DNA of 64,000 nucleotides from Candidatus Eremiobacter antarcticus (GTDB taxonomy: Bacteria > Vulcanimicrobiota > Vulcanimicrobiia > Eremiobacterales > Eremiobacteraceae): positions 186,001-250,000 of the forward strand of contig QHBK01000006.1 in assembly GCA_003244105.1 (NCBI GenBank), written 5' to 3'. A model generated the notes under the pieces. It was given only the letters and a program-made list of their open reading frames with translations, did not search any database and had not been told where the DNA came from. Positions 9,444-18,148 of the stretch are shown here, in pieces (within the stretch, counting starts at the first letter, position 1; every line of letters starts with the position of its first letter). The position numbers were made by a program, and so were the translations under genes.

Positions 9444-10949
9444 ATGACGGAGACAAGCTCTCTCGCGCTCTGCTTGACGGCGTTCGTGGTGGGAGTGCTG
9501 GCCGCTTGGCTTGCGCGCAATGGCGAAACATCCGCGCTGCGCCGATCGCTCGGCGACACCGCCCGTGCGGCGAGCGAATCACAAACGGAACTGCGCAGCC
9601 AAACGGCCGCAGCTGCGGCCCTTTCATCCCAACTTGAGGCGGAACGCCGCTCGAGCGCCGACAAACTCGCGCTGCTCGACGCCGCCCAGGCGAAGCTCTC
9701 TGACGCCTTTGAGGCGCTGTCCGCTAAGGCGCTGCAGCACAACAACCAATCATTTCTGGACCTGGCGACATCGGCGTTGGGCACGTTTCAAGAGTCGGCT
9801 CGCGGCGATCTGGAAAGGCGCCAGCAAGCGATCGCACAGACCTTAGACCCGGTGCGCGAGTCGCTCAACAAATTCGACAGCAAGATGCAGGATATGGAGC
9901 GTTTGCGTGTGGACGCGTATGCGACGCTCGTGCAGCAGGTGAGATCGCTGCAAGAGACCGAGAGCGCACTCCGTGTTGAGACATCCAGCCTCGTGCGCGC
10001 CTTACGATCGCCGGTCGTTCGCGGGCGCTGGGGAGAGATCCAGCTTAAGCGGGTGGTCGAGATGGCCGGCATGGAAGGCCACTGCGACTTCTTCGAGCAG
10101 CCCACCGCGACCACCGAAGACGGAAGGGTCCGCCCCGACATGCGCATCCGCTTGCCGGGCGGCAAGAACGTCATCATCGACTCCAAGACGCCGTTGGAGT
10201 CCTACCTGAGCTCCGTCGAGGCGACCGACGAAACCGCGCGGCGGAATTTCCTCAAGCAGCATGCGCAGAACATCCGCACGCACATGAACGCCTTGGCAAG
10301 AAAATCGTATTGGCAAGATTTCGGTGAATCGCCCGAGTTCGTGGTGCTGTTCTTGCCGGGGGAGATGTTCTTCAGCGCGGCGCTTGAAAGCGATCCAACC
10401 CTGATCGAAGCCGGAGCCACGCAGAATGTGATCCCCGCGACGCCCACGACGCTCATCGCCTTGCTGCGCGCGGTGTACTACGGTTGGCAGCAGCAGGCAG
10501 TGGCGCTTGAGGCAAAGGCCGTCAGCGAACTCGGCCGCGAGCTGTACAAGCGGCTGGCCGACATGAGCGACCATTTCTTCAAGGTGGGCAAGAGCCTAGG
10601 AAGCGCGGTCGAGTTCTACAATAGGGCGATCGGTTCGCTCGAGTCGCGGGTTCTTGTAACCGCGCGCAAATTCAAGGACATGCAGTCGTTGAACGTTGGG
10701 ACCGATATCGAGCCAGGCTCGCCGATCGAGATCAGCGCCCGCACGCTGCAAGCGCCCGAGCTGACATCGGTGCGCGACGGCCTCTTCCCGCTCGCACCCG
10801 CGCCTGCCGAAGCGGAGACGGATCATGCGCCGGAAGATAATGGAACGCTGAGCGAACGCAACCGCTCTGCGATGACGGATTTCAGCGCGCCGACTCCTGC
10901 GCCGGTCTTTGCCGATACCGTCACGCCGGGCGAATCTACGAGCACTTGA
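9444..10949 (+). CDS. rmuC: RmuC-family DNA recombination protein
   Basis: RmuC homologue: an N-terminal membrane anchor (about residues 5-24), a long alanine/glutamine-rich coiled coil (25-175), then the RmuC core with VRGRWGEIQLKRVVE, DSKTPLESY and a PGEMFFSAALE segment. In other bacteria RmuC limits DNA inversions at short repeats and carries a PD-(D/E)xK-like nuclease fold. The ATG at 9444 is chosen because the hydrophobic anchor starts there. The C-terminal tail (last about 40 residues) is low-complexity and is encoded on DNA that also encodes the end of hflX on the other strand. Confidence 0.92.
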   Translation: MTETSSLALCLTAFVVGVLAAWLARNGETSALRRSLGDTARAASESQTELRSQTAAAAALSSQLEAERRSSADKLALLDAAQAKLSDAFEALSAKALQHNNQSFLDLATSALGTFQESARGDLERRQQAIAQTLDPVRESLNKFDSKMQDMERLRVDAYATLVQQVRSLQETESALRVETSSLVRALRSPVVRGRWGEIQLKRVVEMAGMEGHCDFFEQPTATTEDGRVRPDMRIRLPGGKNVIIDSKTPLESYLSSVEATDETARRNFLKQHAQNIRTHMNALARKSYWQDFGESPEFVVLFLPGEMFFSAALESDPTLIEAGATQNVIPATPTTLIALLRAVYYGWQQQAVALEAKAVSELGRELYKRLADMSDHFFKVGKSLGSAVEFYNRAIGSLESRVLVTARKFKDMQSLNVGTDIEPGSPIEISARTLQAPELTSVRDGLFPLAPAPAEAETDHAPEDNGTLSERNRSAMTDFSAPTPAPVFADTVTPGESTST

Positions 10950-11956
10950 GAGTCCGGTTGAGAAACCGCATCGATCTTGTTCCACACTTCGATGGAAGGC
11001 AAGGTGTCGGCACCCAGTTGAGCAAGCACCGTCTCGACTGAAGCCTGCTGCCGAGAGCGATCCGGATTGCTCGCGTCGATCACATGCAACAGCAAGGCGG
11101 CGCTGGTCACTTCGTCGAGCGTCGCCCTGAACGCGGCCATCAGCTCTTTGGGCAGATCGGTGATGAAGCCGACGGTATCCGCGAGAATCACATCGACGCC
11201 CGAGACCAGCCGCGTTTTGCGCAGCGTCGGGTCTAACGTGGCGAACGGCTGATCGGCGACATACACGTGCGCCCCCGACAGCGCGTTGAGCAAAGACGAT
11301 TTGCCGGCGTTCGTGTATCCGACCAGCGCGACCACGGGCGTCTCCGCCCGTCCGCGGCGTTGCTCCCGGCGCCGCACCCGAACCTGATCCAGCTCACGCG
11401 TTAAACGCGAGATGCGCAAGCGCATGCGCCGCCGGTCAACTTCCAGCTTCGTCTCTCCCGGCCCGCGGGTGCCGATGCCGCCTCCCAGACGGGAGAGCCG
11501 ATCGCTGCCGCCGATCAGATTGGCGACGCGATGCCGCAGTTGCGCCATCTCGACCTGCAGTTTGCCTTCGCTCGTGCGCGCGTGAGCGGCGAAGATGTCC
11601 AAGATCAAAACAGAACGGTCGAGCACCTTGACGTCTCCGAGAGCGCTCTCCAGCGCCGCGCGCTGCCGGGGCCGCAGCGCATTGAGCGTCACGACGGTTG
11701 TGGCTTTCGACTCGTTCAAGAGCGCTTTGAGCTCTTCGACCTTTCCAAGGCCCAACAGCGACGCCGGATCCGCTTTGGCTCTGCGTTGAACAAGCTCTGC
11801 GACCACTTCGGCGCCGGCAGCCTCCGCTAGCGCTCGCAGCTCGTGCATCTCGATGTCGAAGAGCGAGGAATCTTTGCGGGTATCAACGCCGGCCAGGACC
11901 GTCCGCTCTTTGCCGCGGGCAGCCGCTTCCGGCGGACGAAAAGTGCGATGCGCCAA
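10823..11956 (-). CDS. hflX: HflX ribosome-splitting GTPase
   Basis: GTPase HflX, which rescues stalled ribosomes, for example under heat or antibiotic stress. The HflX domain has DPASLLGLGKVEEL and the glycine-rich GGGIGTRGPGETKLE linker; the G domain has GYTNAGKSSLLN, DPTLRKT, ADTVGFI and NKID. The C-terminal domain is short (377 residues in total, within the family range). The gene ends inside rmuC, a 127-base convergent overlap. Confidence 0.95.
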   Translation of the reverse strand: MAHRTFRPPEAAARGKERTVLAGVDTRKDSSLFDIEMHELRALAEAAGAEVVAELVQRRAKADPASLLGLGKVEELKALLNESKATTVVTLNALRPRQRAALESALGDVKVLDRSVLILDIFAAHARTSEGKLQVEMAQLRHRVANLIGGSDRLSRLGGGIGTRGPGETKLEVDRRRMRLRISRLTRELDQVRVRRREQRRGRAETPVVALVGYTNAGKSSLLNALSGAHVYVADQPFATLDPTLRKTRLVSGVDVILADTVGFITDLPKELMAAFRATLDEVTSAALLLHVIDASNPDRSRQQASVETVLAQLGADTLPSIEVWNKIDAVSQPDSQVLVDSPGVTVSAKTGAGVGALKSVIAERLRSLSVPLSSGA

Positions 11957-11996
11957 CCGCCCTCAGCGCTCTGCGAGTCGGCTCAGACCTGCCGTC

Positions 11997-12425
11997 TTAC
12001 ACCGATGCGAACGTGGTTGGGGCCGGCGATGTATTTGCGACGGCAGACGGGTCGGGCGCGCGCAATCCGAACGGGTGGTCGGCGATCGGGGTGAGCGGCG
12101 AAAATTTCAGTTGCTTTTGGTACGTCGAGACCAGCAGCTCAACTCCGCCCCGCACTGAGCTCTCCTCGGCCACGCACTTGGAAAGCTTTTTATAGAAGTA
12201 TTGCTCCAAGTGCTCGAGCGCGTGCAGCCAGTAGCTGTCTTTGGTCAAGCGCGAGCCGTCGAAGCGGTCTTTGTTGACGAGCCATACGAAAACGGGCTCT
12301 CCGCCTTCGCGAAAACCAAGCACGAAAAGGGGGACTGCCTGCGCTGCGGTTTGGTTGTCGGGTTCGAAGGAACAGATCGTGTAAAATTCGAGCAATACAT
12401 GTTCAGGCTCAATCGGCTTGCTCAC
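11997..12425 (-). CDS. Hypothetical protein with strong ribosome-binding site
   Basis: A 142-residue soluble protein that I do not recognise. It is rich in aromatic residues (FVWLVNKDRFDGS; a YWLHALEHLEQYFYKKL helix) and has no signal or membrane segment; the last 20 residues are proline/serine-rich and look disordered. The start is a GTG at 12425 preceded at 7 bases by GAGGAGG, one of the best Shine-Dalgarno sites in the window. A possible 70-codon ORF (12436-12648) ends within this ribosome-binding site, suggesting a two-gene unit. Confidence 0.7.
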   Translation of the reverse strand: MSKPIEPEHVLLEFYTICSFEPDNQTAAQAVPLFVLGFREGGEPVFVWLVNKDRFDGSRLTKDSYWLHALEHLEQYFYKKLSKCVAEESSVRGGVELLVSTYQKQLKFSPLTPIADHPFGLRAPDPSAVANTSPAPTTFASV

Positions 12426-12435
12426 GAACGCCTCC

Positions 12436-12648
12436 TCATGAAGACGGCGCCGCCTGCGGCTCGTGCCGCCAGCCCGTCATCACGGCAACTTTCGGACCGG
12501 CTTTTGCAGGCTCCCGTTGGGGCACGTCCCCTTTTTCAGGACAATCGGGCGGTCTCTGCCGCTGCTGTCCGTGCCCCCAGTCACTTGGCGCCTTCGCAGT
12601 GAATTCTTCTGTCTCTGTCGCCGCAGGCGGCTCGGCGCAGAGCCTCAC
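12436..12648 (-). CDS. Possible small ORF upstream of the 142-residue protein
   Basis: A 70-codon GTG-started reading frame whose stop (TGA at 12436-12438) overlaps the Shine-Dalgarno of the following gene, as in translationally coupled pairs. The product is hydrophilic, proline- and lysine-rich, with a PPDCPEKGDVPQ segment, and is not known to me. It has no clear ribosome-binding site of its own. It may instead be chance: this 240-base gap must also hold the promoter of the divergent HD-GYP gene. Confidence 0.3.
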   Translation of the reverse strand: MRLCAEPPAATETEEFTAKAPSDWGHGQQRQRPPDCPEKGDVPQREPAKAGPKVAVMTGWRHEPQAAPSS

Positions 12649-12668
12649 TTTCCGATGGCTATAGGAGC

Positions 12669-13745
12669 ATGCAAATACTTGTCGTCGACGACGGTCAGCC
12701 CGCGCTCCTCATCTATAAGGCGATGGTCAGGAACTTGCCCGGCTGCGTGGCGGTGTGCTTTCGCTCCTCCAGCGAAGCGCTCAAGTGGTGCGAGCTGAAC
12801 GAACCTGCGATGGCCATCGTCGACAATGAGATGCCGCCGCCCGACGGCCTCGAGTTCGTCCGCCGCTTTCGACGGATGGAGAAACACGCAAACACGCCGA
12901 TCTTGATGATCAGCGCCGAAAAAGACTCCGAGCTGCGCCACAAGGCGCTCGAGCTCGGCGCAAGCGATTTCTTGAGCAAACCCGTCGATGTCATCGAATG
13001 CACCGCGCGCATGCGCAACGTGCTCCAATTGGCGCGCTATCGCAAGCAGCTCGAAGATCAGGCCGGATTTCTGGCGGGCCAGGTGAGAGAGCGGACGCAA
13101 GAGATCGTCGCGCGCGAACGGGAGACGATTTTGCGCTTGGCAAAGTTAGCGGAGTATCGGGACACGGAAACCGGCATGCACGTTGCTCGTATGGCGCAGT
13201 ACAGCCGGGCAATCGCACGCGGGGCCGGGATGCCGACGGCCGATCAGGAGATGATCTTGCTGGCGGCGCCCATGCACGATATAGGAAAAGTGGCGGTGCC
13301 CGATTCCATCTTGCTAAAGCCGGGCCCGCTCGAACCTCACGAGCACGCCATCATGGAGCAACACACCGTGATCGGGCACAAGATCTTGCACGGCAGCAGT
13401 TCGGAGCTCTTGCAGACCGCCGCAGAGATTGCTCTCACCCATCACGAGAAATTCAACGGCAGCGGTTATCCCAACGGCTTCAAAGCCGAAGGGATACCCG
13501 TCTTCGGGAGGATCTGCGCATTGAGCGATGTGTTCGACGCGCTCACTTCCGTCCGTCCCTACAAGCCGGCCTGGCCCCTCGACCGCGCCTTGAGAGAGAT
13601 CAGCCGAGGCGCAGGCACGGATTTCGACCCGCGGCTCGTCGAGGCGTTCATGTCTGAATTAAACGAGATCGTGCGCTTGCGCCAGGAATATTCGGACGAG
13701 GAAGCCATCGAGGCGGGCGCTTCGCCTCAGGAGCGAGCCGGCTGA
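12669..13745 (+). CDS. Response regulator with HD-GYP output domain (c-di-GMP phosphodiesterase)
   Basis: A REC receiver (residues 1-120; acidic D7/D8, phospho-acceptor D52, K104) joined by a coiled coil (about 125-160) to an HD-GYP domain. The HD-GYP signature is complete: MHDIGKVAVPD with H203-D204 and HHEKFNGSGYP at 258-268. HD-GYP enzymes hydrolyse c-di-GMP to GMP. No histidine kinase is adjacent, so this is an orphan regulator. The start overlaps no upstream gene; an AGGAG-type site (ATAGGAGC) ends 3 bases before the ATG. It may control the PilZ-containing pilus ATPase at 44810. Confidence 0.93.
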   Translation: MQILVVDDGQPALLIYKAMVRNLPGCVAVCFRSSSEALKWCELNEPAMAIVDNEMPPPDGLEFVRRFRRMEKHANTPILMISAEKDSELRHKALELGASDFLSKPVDVIECTARMRNVLQLARYRKQLEDQAGFLAGQVRERTQEIVARERETILRLAKLAEYRDTETGMHVARMAQYSRAIARGAGMPTADQEMILLAAPMHDIGKVAVPDSILLKPGPLEPHEHAIMEQHTVIGHKILHGSSSELLQTAAEIALTHHEKFNGSGYPNGFKAEGIPVFGRICALSDVFDALTSVRPYKPAWPLDRALREISRGAGTDFDPRLVEAFMSELNEIVRLRQEYSDEEAIEAGASPQERAG

Positions 13746-13804
13746 AGATGCAGCGCGCTTTGGACGGCGCCTCTACAGCCGGAGAGGGCTAAGCAGCGCA
13801 GCCG

Positions 13805-14584
13805 GTGCTCCCCGAAAAGTTTTTCATCCAGATCTCGGACACGCACCTGTTCGAAGACCCGCAAGCCAGGTTGTGGGATGTTGCGCCCGATCCCATGCTG
13901 GACCGAGCGCTCCATGCGCTTGGCGAAATCGTGCAGCGAGCCGCCTTCGTGCTGGTGACCGGTGATTGTTCGGCGGACGGTTCGCCCGCATCCTATCGCA
14001 GGCTGGCGCAAAAGCTCTCCGCCCTCAATGTGCCCGTTCACTATATGCCCGGCAACCACGACGACGCTGCGACCATGTCCAGGGTCTTGCTGGCCCGGGA
14101 CCTCAAAGCGGGCGAAAAGCTGAGCCAGACCTTCGAAGCGTGCGGATGGCGCTTCATATTGCTGGACAGTTCTATCCGCGGCCAAGAATCCGGCGGGCTC
14201 GGAGCTTCGCAACGCGCATGGCTGCGCGAGTCGCTCGCGGCGGCGAAAGGTGTTCCCACCATTGTGTGCGTCCATCACAACCCGCTGCCGGTCGGCTCCG
14301 CATGGCTGGACCCGATGATGATCGCCGACGCCGATGGTCTGCTCGAGATCCTGGATGCGTCGCCTCACGTGCGCGCGGTGCTGTTCGGGCACGTGCATCA
14401 GGTGTTTGAAGAGCAGCGTGACGGCACTCACTACTTGAGCGCGCCTTCGACGTTTTTCCAATTCAAACCCAACTCGCAGGACTTCGAGCGCGACGATCGT
14501 CAACCCGGTGTTCGGCTGATCGGGCTTGATGCGCAGGCCATGACGACGACCGTGTGGCGCCTCGGCGAACGCTTGCGGACTTGA
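13805..14584 (+). CDS. Class III cyclic-nucleotide phosphodiesterase-like metallophosphoesterase
   Basis: Calcineurin-like phosphoesterase of the CpdA/Icc group, which hydrolyse cAMP or related phosphodiesters. Metal-binding motifs in order: ISDTHL (DxH), LVTGDCSADG (GDxxxDG), MPGNHDD (GNHD), VHHNPLP and GHVHQ. Length (259) is normal. The start is a GTG at 13805; no later in-frame start keeps the ISDTHL strand. It follows the HD-GYP gene on the same strand after 59 bases, so the two second-messenger-type phosphodiesterases may share a transcript. Confidence 0.88.
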   Translation: MLPEKFFIQISDTHLFEDPQARLWDVAPDPMLDRALHALGEIVQRAAFVLVTGDCSADGSPASYRRLAQKLSALNVPVHYMPGNHDDAATMSRVLLARDLKAGEKLSQTFEACGWRFILLDSSIRGQESGGLGASQRAWLRESLAAAKGVPTIVCVHHNPLPVGSAWLDPMMIADADGLLEILDASPHVRAVLFGHVHQVFEEQRDGTHYLSAPSTFFQFKPNSQDFERDDRQPGVRLIGLDAQAMTTTVWRLGERLRT

Positions 14585-14639
14585 GCGCCCGCTTGGCTTC
14601 GTGCAGGAGCAACGCCGCGACGCAAAGCAAGCAGGCGTC

Positions 14640-15851
14640 ATGCTGAATCAACGCTCGAAAAATCTTTCCCCGTCGCCCACCATGGCGATCGACACGCGCG
14701 CGAAGCAGCTGGTCGCTCAAGGCGTGGACGTGATCAATCTGAGCGTCGGTGAGCCGGATTTCGACACGCCGGAAACGGGCAAAGCCGGCGGAATGGCGGC
14801 CATCGCCGACGGCTTCACGAAGTACACGGCGGCGGCCGGAACCATCGAGCTGCGCCAGGCCATCGGCGACAAGCTGCGCCGCGAGAACGGGCTTGACTAC
14901 AGTCCCGACGAGATCGTCGTCTCCAACGGCGCCAAACACTCCCTCTTCAACATCTTCATGGTTCTTCTGGATCCGGGCGACGAAGTGCTCATCCAAGCGC
15001 CCTACTGGGTCAGCTATCCGGAGATGGTCAAGCTGTCGGGCGGCACGCCGGTCATCATCAAGACCGACGCCCAGACGTCCTTTCAGCTCACCCCTCAGAT
15101 GATCGAGCGCCACATCAGCGCCAAGACGAAGGCGATCGCGATCAACAATCCGTCGAATCCGACCGGCGTCGTCTACGACGAAACTGCGCTGCGCGCCATC
15201 GCCGAGAAAGCTGCCGAGCACGGGCTGCTCATCATCAGCGATGAGATCTACGAACGGCTCACGTACGACGGAGCGACCTGCGTGAGCATGGCGGCGATCA
15301 GCCCCGACATCAAGCGGCGCACCATCACCGTCAACGGCTTTTCCAAGGCGTACGCGATGACCGGCTGGCGCCTCGGCTATGCCGCAGCGGAAAAGCCGAT
15401 CGCCAAGGCGATGGGCGAGCTGCAGAGCCACTGCACCTCGGGCGCGTCATCCATCACGCAAAAGGCGGGCTTGGCCGCGCTGAGCGGAGACCAGTCGATG
15501 ATGGCCGCGATGCGCCGGGAATTTGATCGTCGCAGACTGTACGCCATCGAGCGCTTGAAAGATATTCCGGGACTCGATCTCGAGGTCGTGCCGCGCGGCG
15601 CTTTTTACGTCTTCCCCAACGTCAGCGAGACTTTCGGACGCGTCATCGGCGGCCGATCGATCGAGAGCAGCGACGATTTGTGCTCGGCTATCCTCGAATC
15701 CGCGCGCGTCGCGATCGTGCCCGGCAGCAGCTTCGGATCGCCGCGTCACCTCCGGATCTCATACGCGACCTCTATGGAGCACTTGCGCGAGGGGCTGGAC
15801 CGCATCGAGCACCTGCTGGCGGGCGATCGCCAATTCGCGACCTCATCCTGA
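14640..15851 (+). CDS. Class I PLP-dependent aminotransferase (aspartate aminotransferase-like)
   Basis: Fold-type I aminotransferase. The PLP lysine is K236 in NGFSKAYAMTGWRLGY; D201 and Y204 (SDEIYERL), the NNPSNPTGV segment around 169-177 and SVGEPDFDTP near the N-terminus are as in subgroup I-gamma aspartate aminotransferases. 403 residues is the usual size. The ATG at 14640 starts just before the conserved N-terminal arm; a TTG/ATG further up would add unconserved residues. It converges on the serA operon; a role in amino-acid synthesis is likely but the exact substrate pair is not shown. Confidence 0.92.
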   Translation: MLNQRSKNLSPSPTMAIDTRAKQLVAQGVDVINLSVGEPDFDTPETGKAGGMAAIADGFTKYTAAAGTIELRQAIGDKLRRENGLDYSPDEIVVSNGAKHSLFNIFMVLLDPGDEVLIQAPYWVSYPEMVKLSGGTPVIIKTDAQTSFQLTPQMIERHISAKTKAIAINNPSNPTGVVYDETALRAIAEKAAEHGLLIISDEIYERLTYDGATCVSMAAISPDIKRRTITVNGFSKAYAMTGWRLGYAAAEKPIAKAMGELQSHCTSGASSITQKAGLAALSGDQSMMAAMRREFDRRRLYAIERLKDIPGLDLEVVPRGAFYVFPNVSETFGRVIGGRSIESSDDLCSAILESARVAIVPGSSFGSPRHLRISYATSMEHLREGLDRIEHLLAGDRQFATSS

Positions 15852-15896
15852 GGCGGCCGCGCCAGGCGGCGCTTCTTAAGAGAGGCCGGGCGCTTG

Positions 15897-16556
15897 CTAC
15901 AGCGCCTGAGTGGCGGCGTCCCCGCGCAACGAGCCCAGATATTCGTTCTCGTTGAGCGCGACGAGGGATACGCGGTCCTCGCTGACGTCGAATTCCGTGA
16001 GCGCCGCGTTTTCGATTCGGAAACGCTGGAAAGCCGATAACGGCTCTGCGCGGATCGCGAGCACTGCGATGCGGATAACCGCGTCGTGAGTGACGCACAG
16101 CGTGACGTTCCCGAATCTCGTGGATCGGCTTGCAGCTGCTTGGCTGCGCTTTGCTTCGTCGAAGAAAGATCCGACCCGCTCGGCCACATCCGCCAGCGAC
16201 TCGCCGCCCGGAAACCGCACGCTTTGGGGGGCCTCGCGCCACGCTCGCAGCATTTCAGGCCAACGGCGCTCAACTTCGCGGATCCGCTTGCCCTCCCAGG
16301 CGCCGTGGCCGATCTCGGTCAGACGACCGTCGATTGCGACCGGGAGCTTCAGTTCGTCCGCGCAGGCTTGCGCCGTATCCTTGGCGCGCACCAGAGGGCT
16401 GCTCACGATAGCCTTGATGCTTTCCCGCTGCAGCCGCTTTGCGAGCGCCCGCGCTTGCGCCGCGCCTCTGGGTGAGAGTTCGGACTCCAAGCGGCCTTGG
16501 TACCGCCCTTCGAGATTCCAGCCGGTCTCGCCGTGCCTCACCATCAGCAGCTTCAT
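15897..16556 (-). CDS. Histidine phosphatase, possible phosphoserine phosphatase
   Basis: Histidine phosphatase (phosphoglycerate-mutase-like) superfamily: catalytic RHGETGWN at residues 7-14, SSPLVRAKDTAQ, the acid E82-type residue in LTEIGHGAWEGK, and the second catalytic histidine in CVTHDAVIR. Its ATG overlaps the serA stop by 4 bases. Because some bacteria use a metal-independent histidine-phosphatase enzyme (PspA type) for the last step of serine synthesis, coupling to serA makes phosphoserine phosphatase the best guess. Alternatives are a cofactor-independent sugar or nucleotide phosphatase (PhoE, CobC). Confidence 0.88.
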   Translation of the reverse strand: MKLLMVRHGETGWNLEGRYQGRLESELSPRGAAQARALAKRLQRESIKAIVSSPLVRAKDTAQACADELKLPVAIDGRLTEIGHGAWEGKRIREVERRWPEMLRAWREAPQSVRFPGGESLADVAERVGSFFDEAKRSQAAASRSTRFGNVTLCVTHDAVIRIAVLAIRAEPLSAFQRFRIENAALTEFDVSEDRVSLVALNENEYLGSLRGDAATQAL

Positions 16557-18148
16557 AGCTGAAGGGCCTTCACCTCAGACACACCCGGAATGGTTTGCAG
16601 ACGGCGCAGGAGCGAATTGGCTGGCGGCCGATCGATTCCGAGCAGCATGATCGCCTGCCGCCTTCGGTCACGGGCCACCTGCATGTTGGAGATATTGATG
16701 CGCGCGAGGCCAAGCGCAGTTCCCACCTTTCCGACGACCCCCGGCACGTCGCGGTGTTTGGTGAACAGCAGATTGCCCTGAGGTTGCACGTCGATGTCGA
16801 ATCCGTTCAGCTCGACCAGCCGAAGCTGCTCGCCGTAGATGACGGTGCCTGCCAGAACGGTTTTCTCCGCTCGCACGGCGATGGCCGCCGCGAAGCCGCG
16901 TTCGCAGTCGGCCGCCAACGCGCTCACCGCAATCCCGAGTTCCCTGGCGACCTCCTCGGCGTTCACGGCGGAGACGCGCCGGTCGGTGAGATGGGGCAGC
17001 AACCCGACGAGAAAGGCCACGACGAAGACGCGGCCGTCGTAGTTGCCCAGGCTTCCTTCCAGCACCAAGCTCAACTGCGCGAGCCGTTCCCGACCGCTCA
17101 GCTGAGGCAGCGCGCGCCCCAAGATGTGCGCCAGCTCGACGAAGTTGCGCACTTCGGGCGGCGCATTCAAGGGAGCATTGACCGCGCCCGACGGCGGACG
17201 GCCCCGCAGAACGGCGATGACGTCGCGGCACAGCTCGATCGCGATGCGTTCCTGCGCTTCCTCGGTCGAGCCGCCGAGATGAGGCGTGGCGACGACGCGC
17301 GGATGCCGCAGCAACTTCCAAAGAGCCGACTCGGGCGCCGGCGGCTCCTCGCTGACCACGTCAAGCGCTGCACCGGCGATCTCACCGGCCTCGAGCGCGT
17401 GCAGCAGATCGTCCTCTGCGATCAAGCCGCCTCGGGCGCAGTTGACGATGCGAGCGGTGCGCTTCATCGCAGCGAACTGGGGCCTCGCGATCATGCCGCG
17501 GGTCTGGGGCGTCAACGGCGCGTGCAGCGTGACGAAATCGCTGGCTTTGAGCAGGTCTTCCATCGAGACGAGCGTCACGCCGAGGCTCTGCGCGCGCGCT
17601 TCTCCCACGACGGCATCATGCGCGATGACGTCCATGCCGAAGGCGCGCGCGCGCGCCGCCACAGCGGCCCCGATGCGGCCTAAGCCGACGACGCCCAAAG
17701 TCTTGCCGCTCAATTCGACGCCGGCCAACCCATGCGCTCGCCAGCTGCCCTCTTTGACCCGGCGGTCGGCTTCACACAGGTGACGGCACAAGGCCAGCAA
17801 CATCGCGAAGGTGTGCTCGGAGGCAGCCAGCGTGCTGGAGTCAGGAGTATTGATGACGACGATGCCGTGTCTCGTGGCTGCGTCGACGTCGATGGCATCC
17901 ACGCCGACGCCGGCTCTCCCGATCACCTTCAGCAGCGGCGCCGCATCAAGCAAAGAGGCGTTGACCTTCGTCTTGCTCCGCACGATGAGCGCGCTGGCGT
18001 CGCGCAGCGCCGCGGGCAGGTCGCCCGCCGGCACGCCGGCCGCTTGTCTAATCTCGGCGCCTCCGGTTTCCAATACCGCCAAGCCGCTTGCGGCGAGCGG
18101 TTCCGCGACGACGACAATAGGCCGGGAGCGCGCCGACGCCTTCGTCAC
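16553..18148 (-). CDS. serA: D-3-phosphoglycerate dehydrogenase
   Basis: First enzyme of the phosphorylated serine pathway. The NAD-binding GVVGLGRIGAAVA, substrate arginine in NCARGGLI, the glutamate of DVVSEEPPAPES and the catalytic histidine in TPHLGGSTEEAQ are all present. After the catalytic part (about 1-310) come an allosteric substrate-binding (ASB) domain and a C-terminal ACT domain with HRDVPGVVGKVG and INISNMQVAR, as in the long type 1 enzymes regulated by serine. It overlaps its neighbours by 4 bases on both sides, so translation is probably coupled. Confidence 0.96.
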   Translation of the reverse strand: MTKASARSRPIVVVAEPLAASGLAVLETGGAEIRQAAGVPAGDLPAALRDASALIVRSKTKVNASLLDAAPLLKVIGRAGVGVDAIDVDAATRHGIVVINTPDSSTLAASEHTFAMLLALCRHLCEADRRVKEGSWRAHGLAGVELSGKTLGVVGLGRIGAAVAARARAFGMDVIAHDAVVGEARAQSLGVTLVSMEDLLKASDFVTLHAPLTPQTRGMIARPQFAAMKRTARIVNCARGGLIAEDDLLHALEAGEIAGAALDVVSEEPPAPESALWKLLRHPRVVATPHLGGSTEEAQERIAIELCRDVIAVLRGRPPSGAVNAPLNAPPEVRNFVELAHILGRALPQLSGRERLAQLSLVLEGSLGNYDGRVFVVAFLVGLLPHLTDRRVSAVNAEEVARELGIAVSALAADCERGFAAAIAVRAEKTVLAGTVIYGEQLRLVELNGFDIDVQPQGNLLFTKHRDVPGVVGKVGTALGLARINISNMQVARDRRRQAIMLLGIDRPPANSLLRRLQTIPGVSEVKALQL

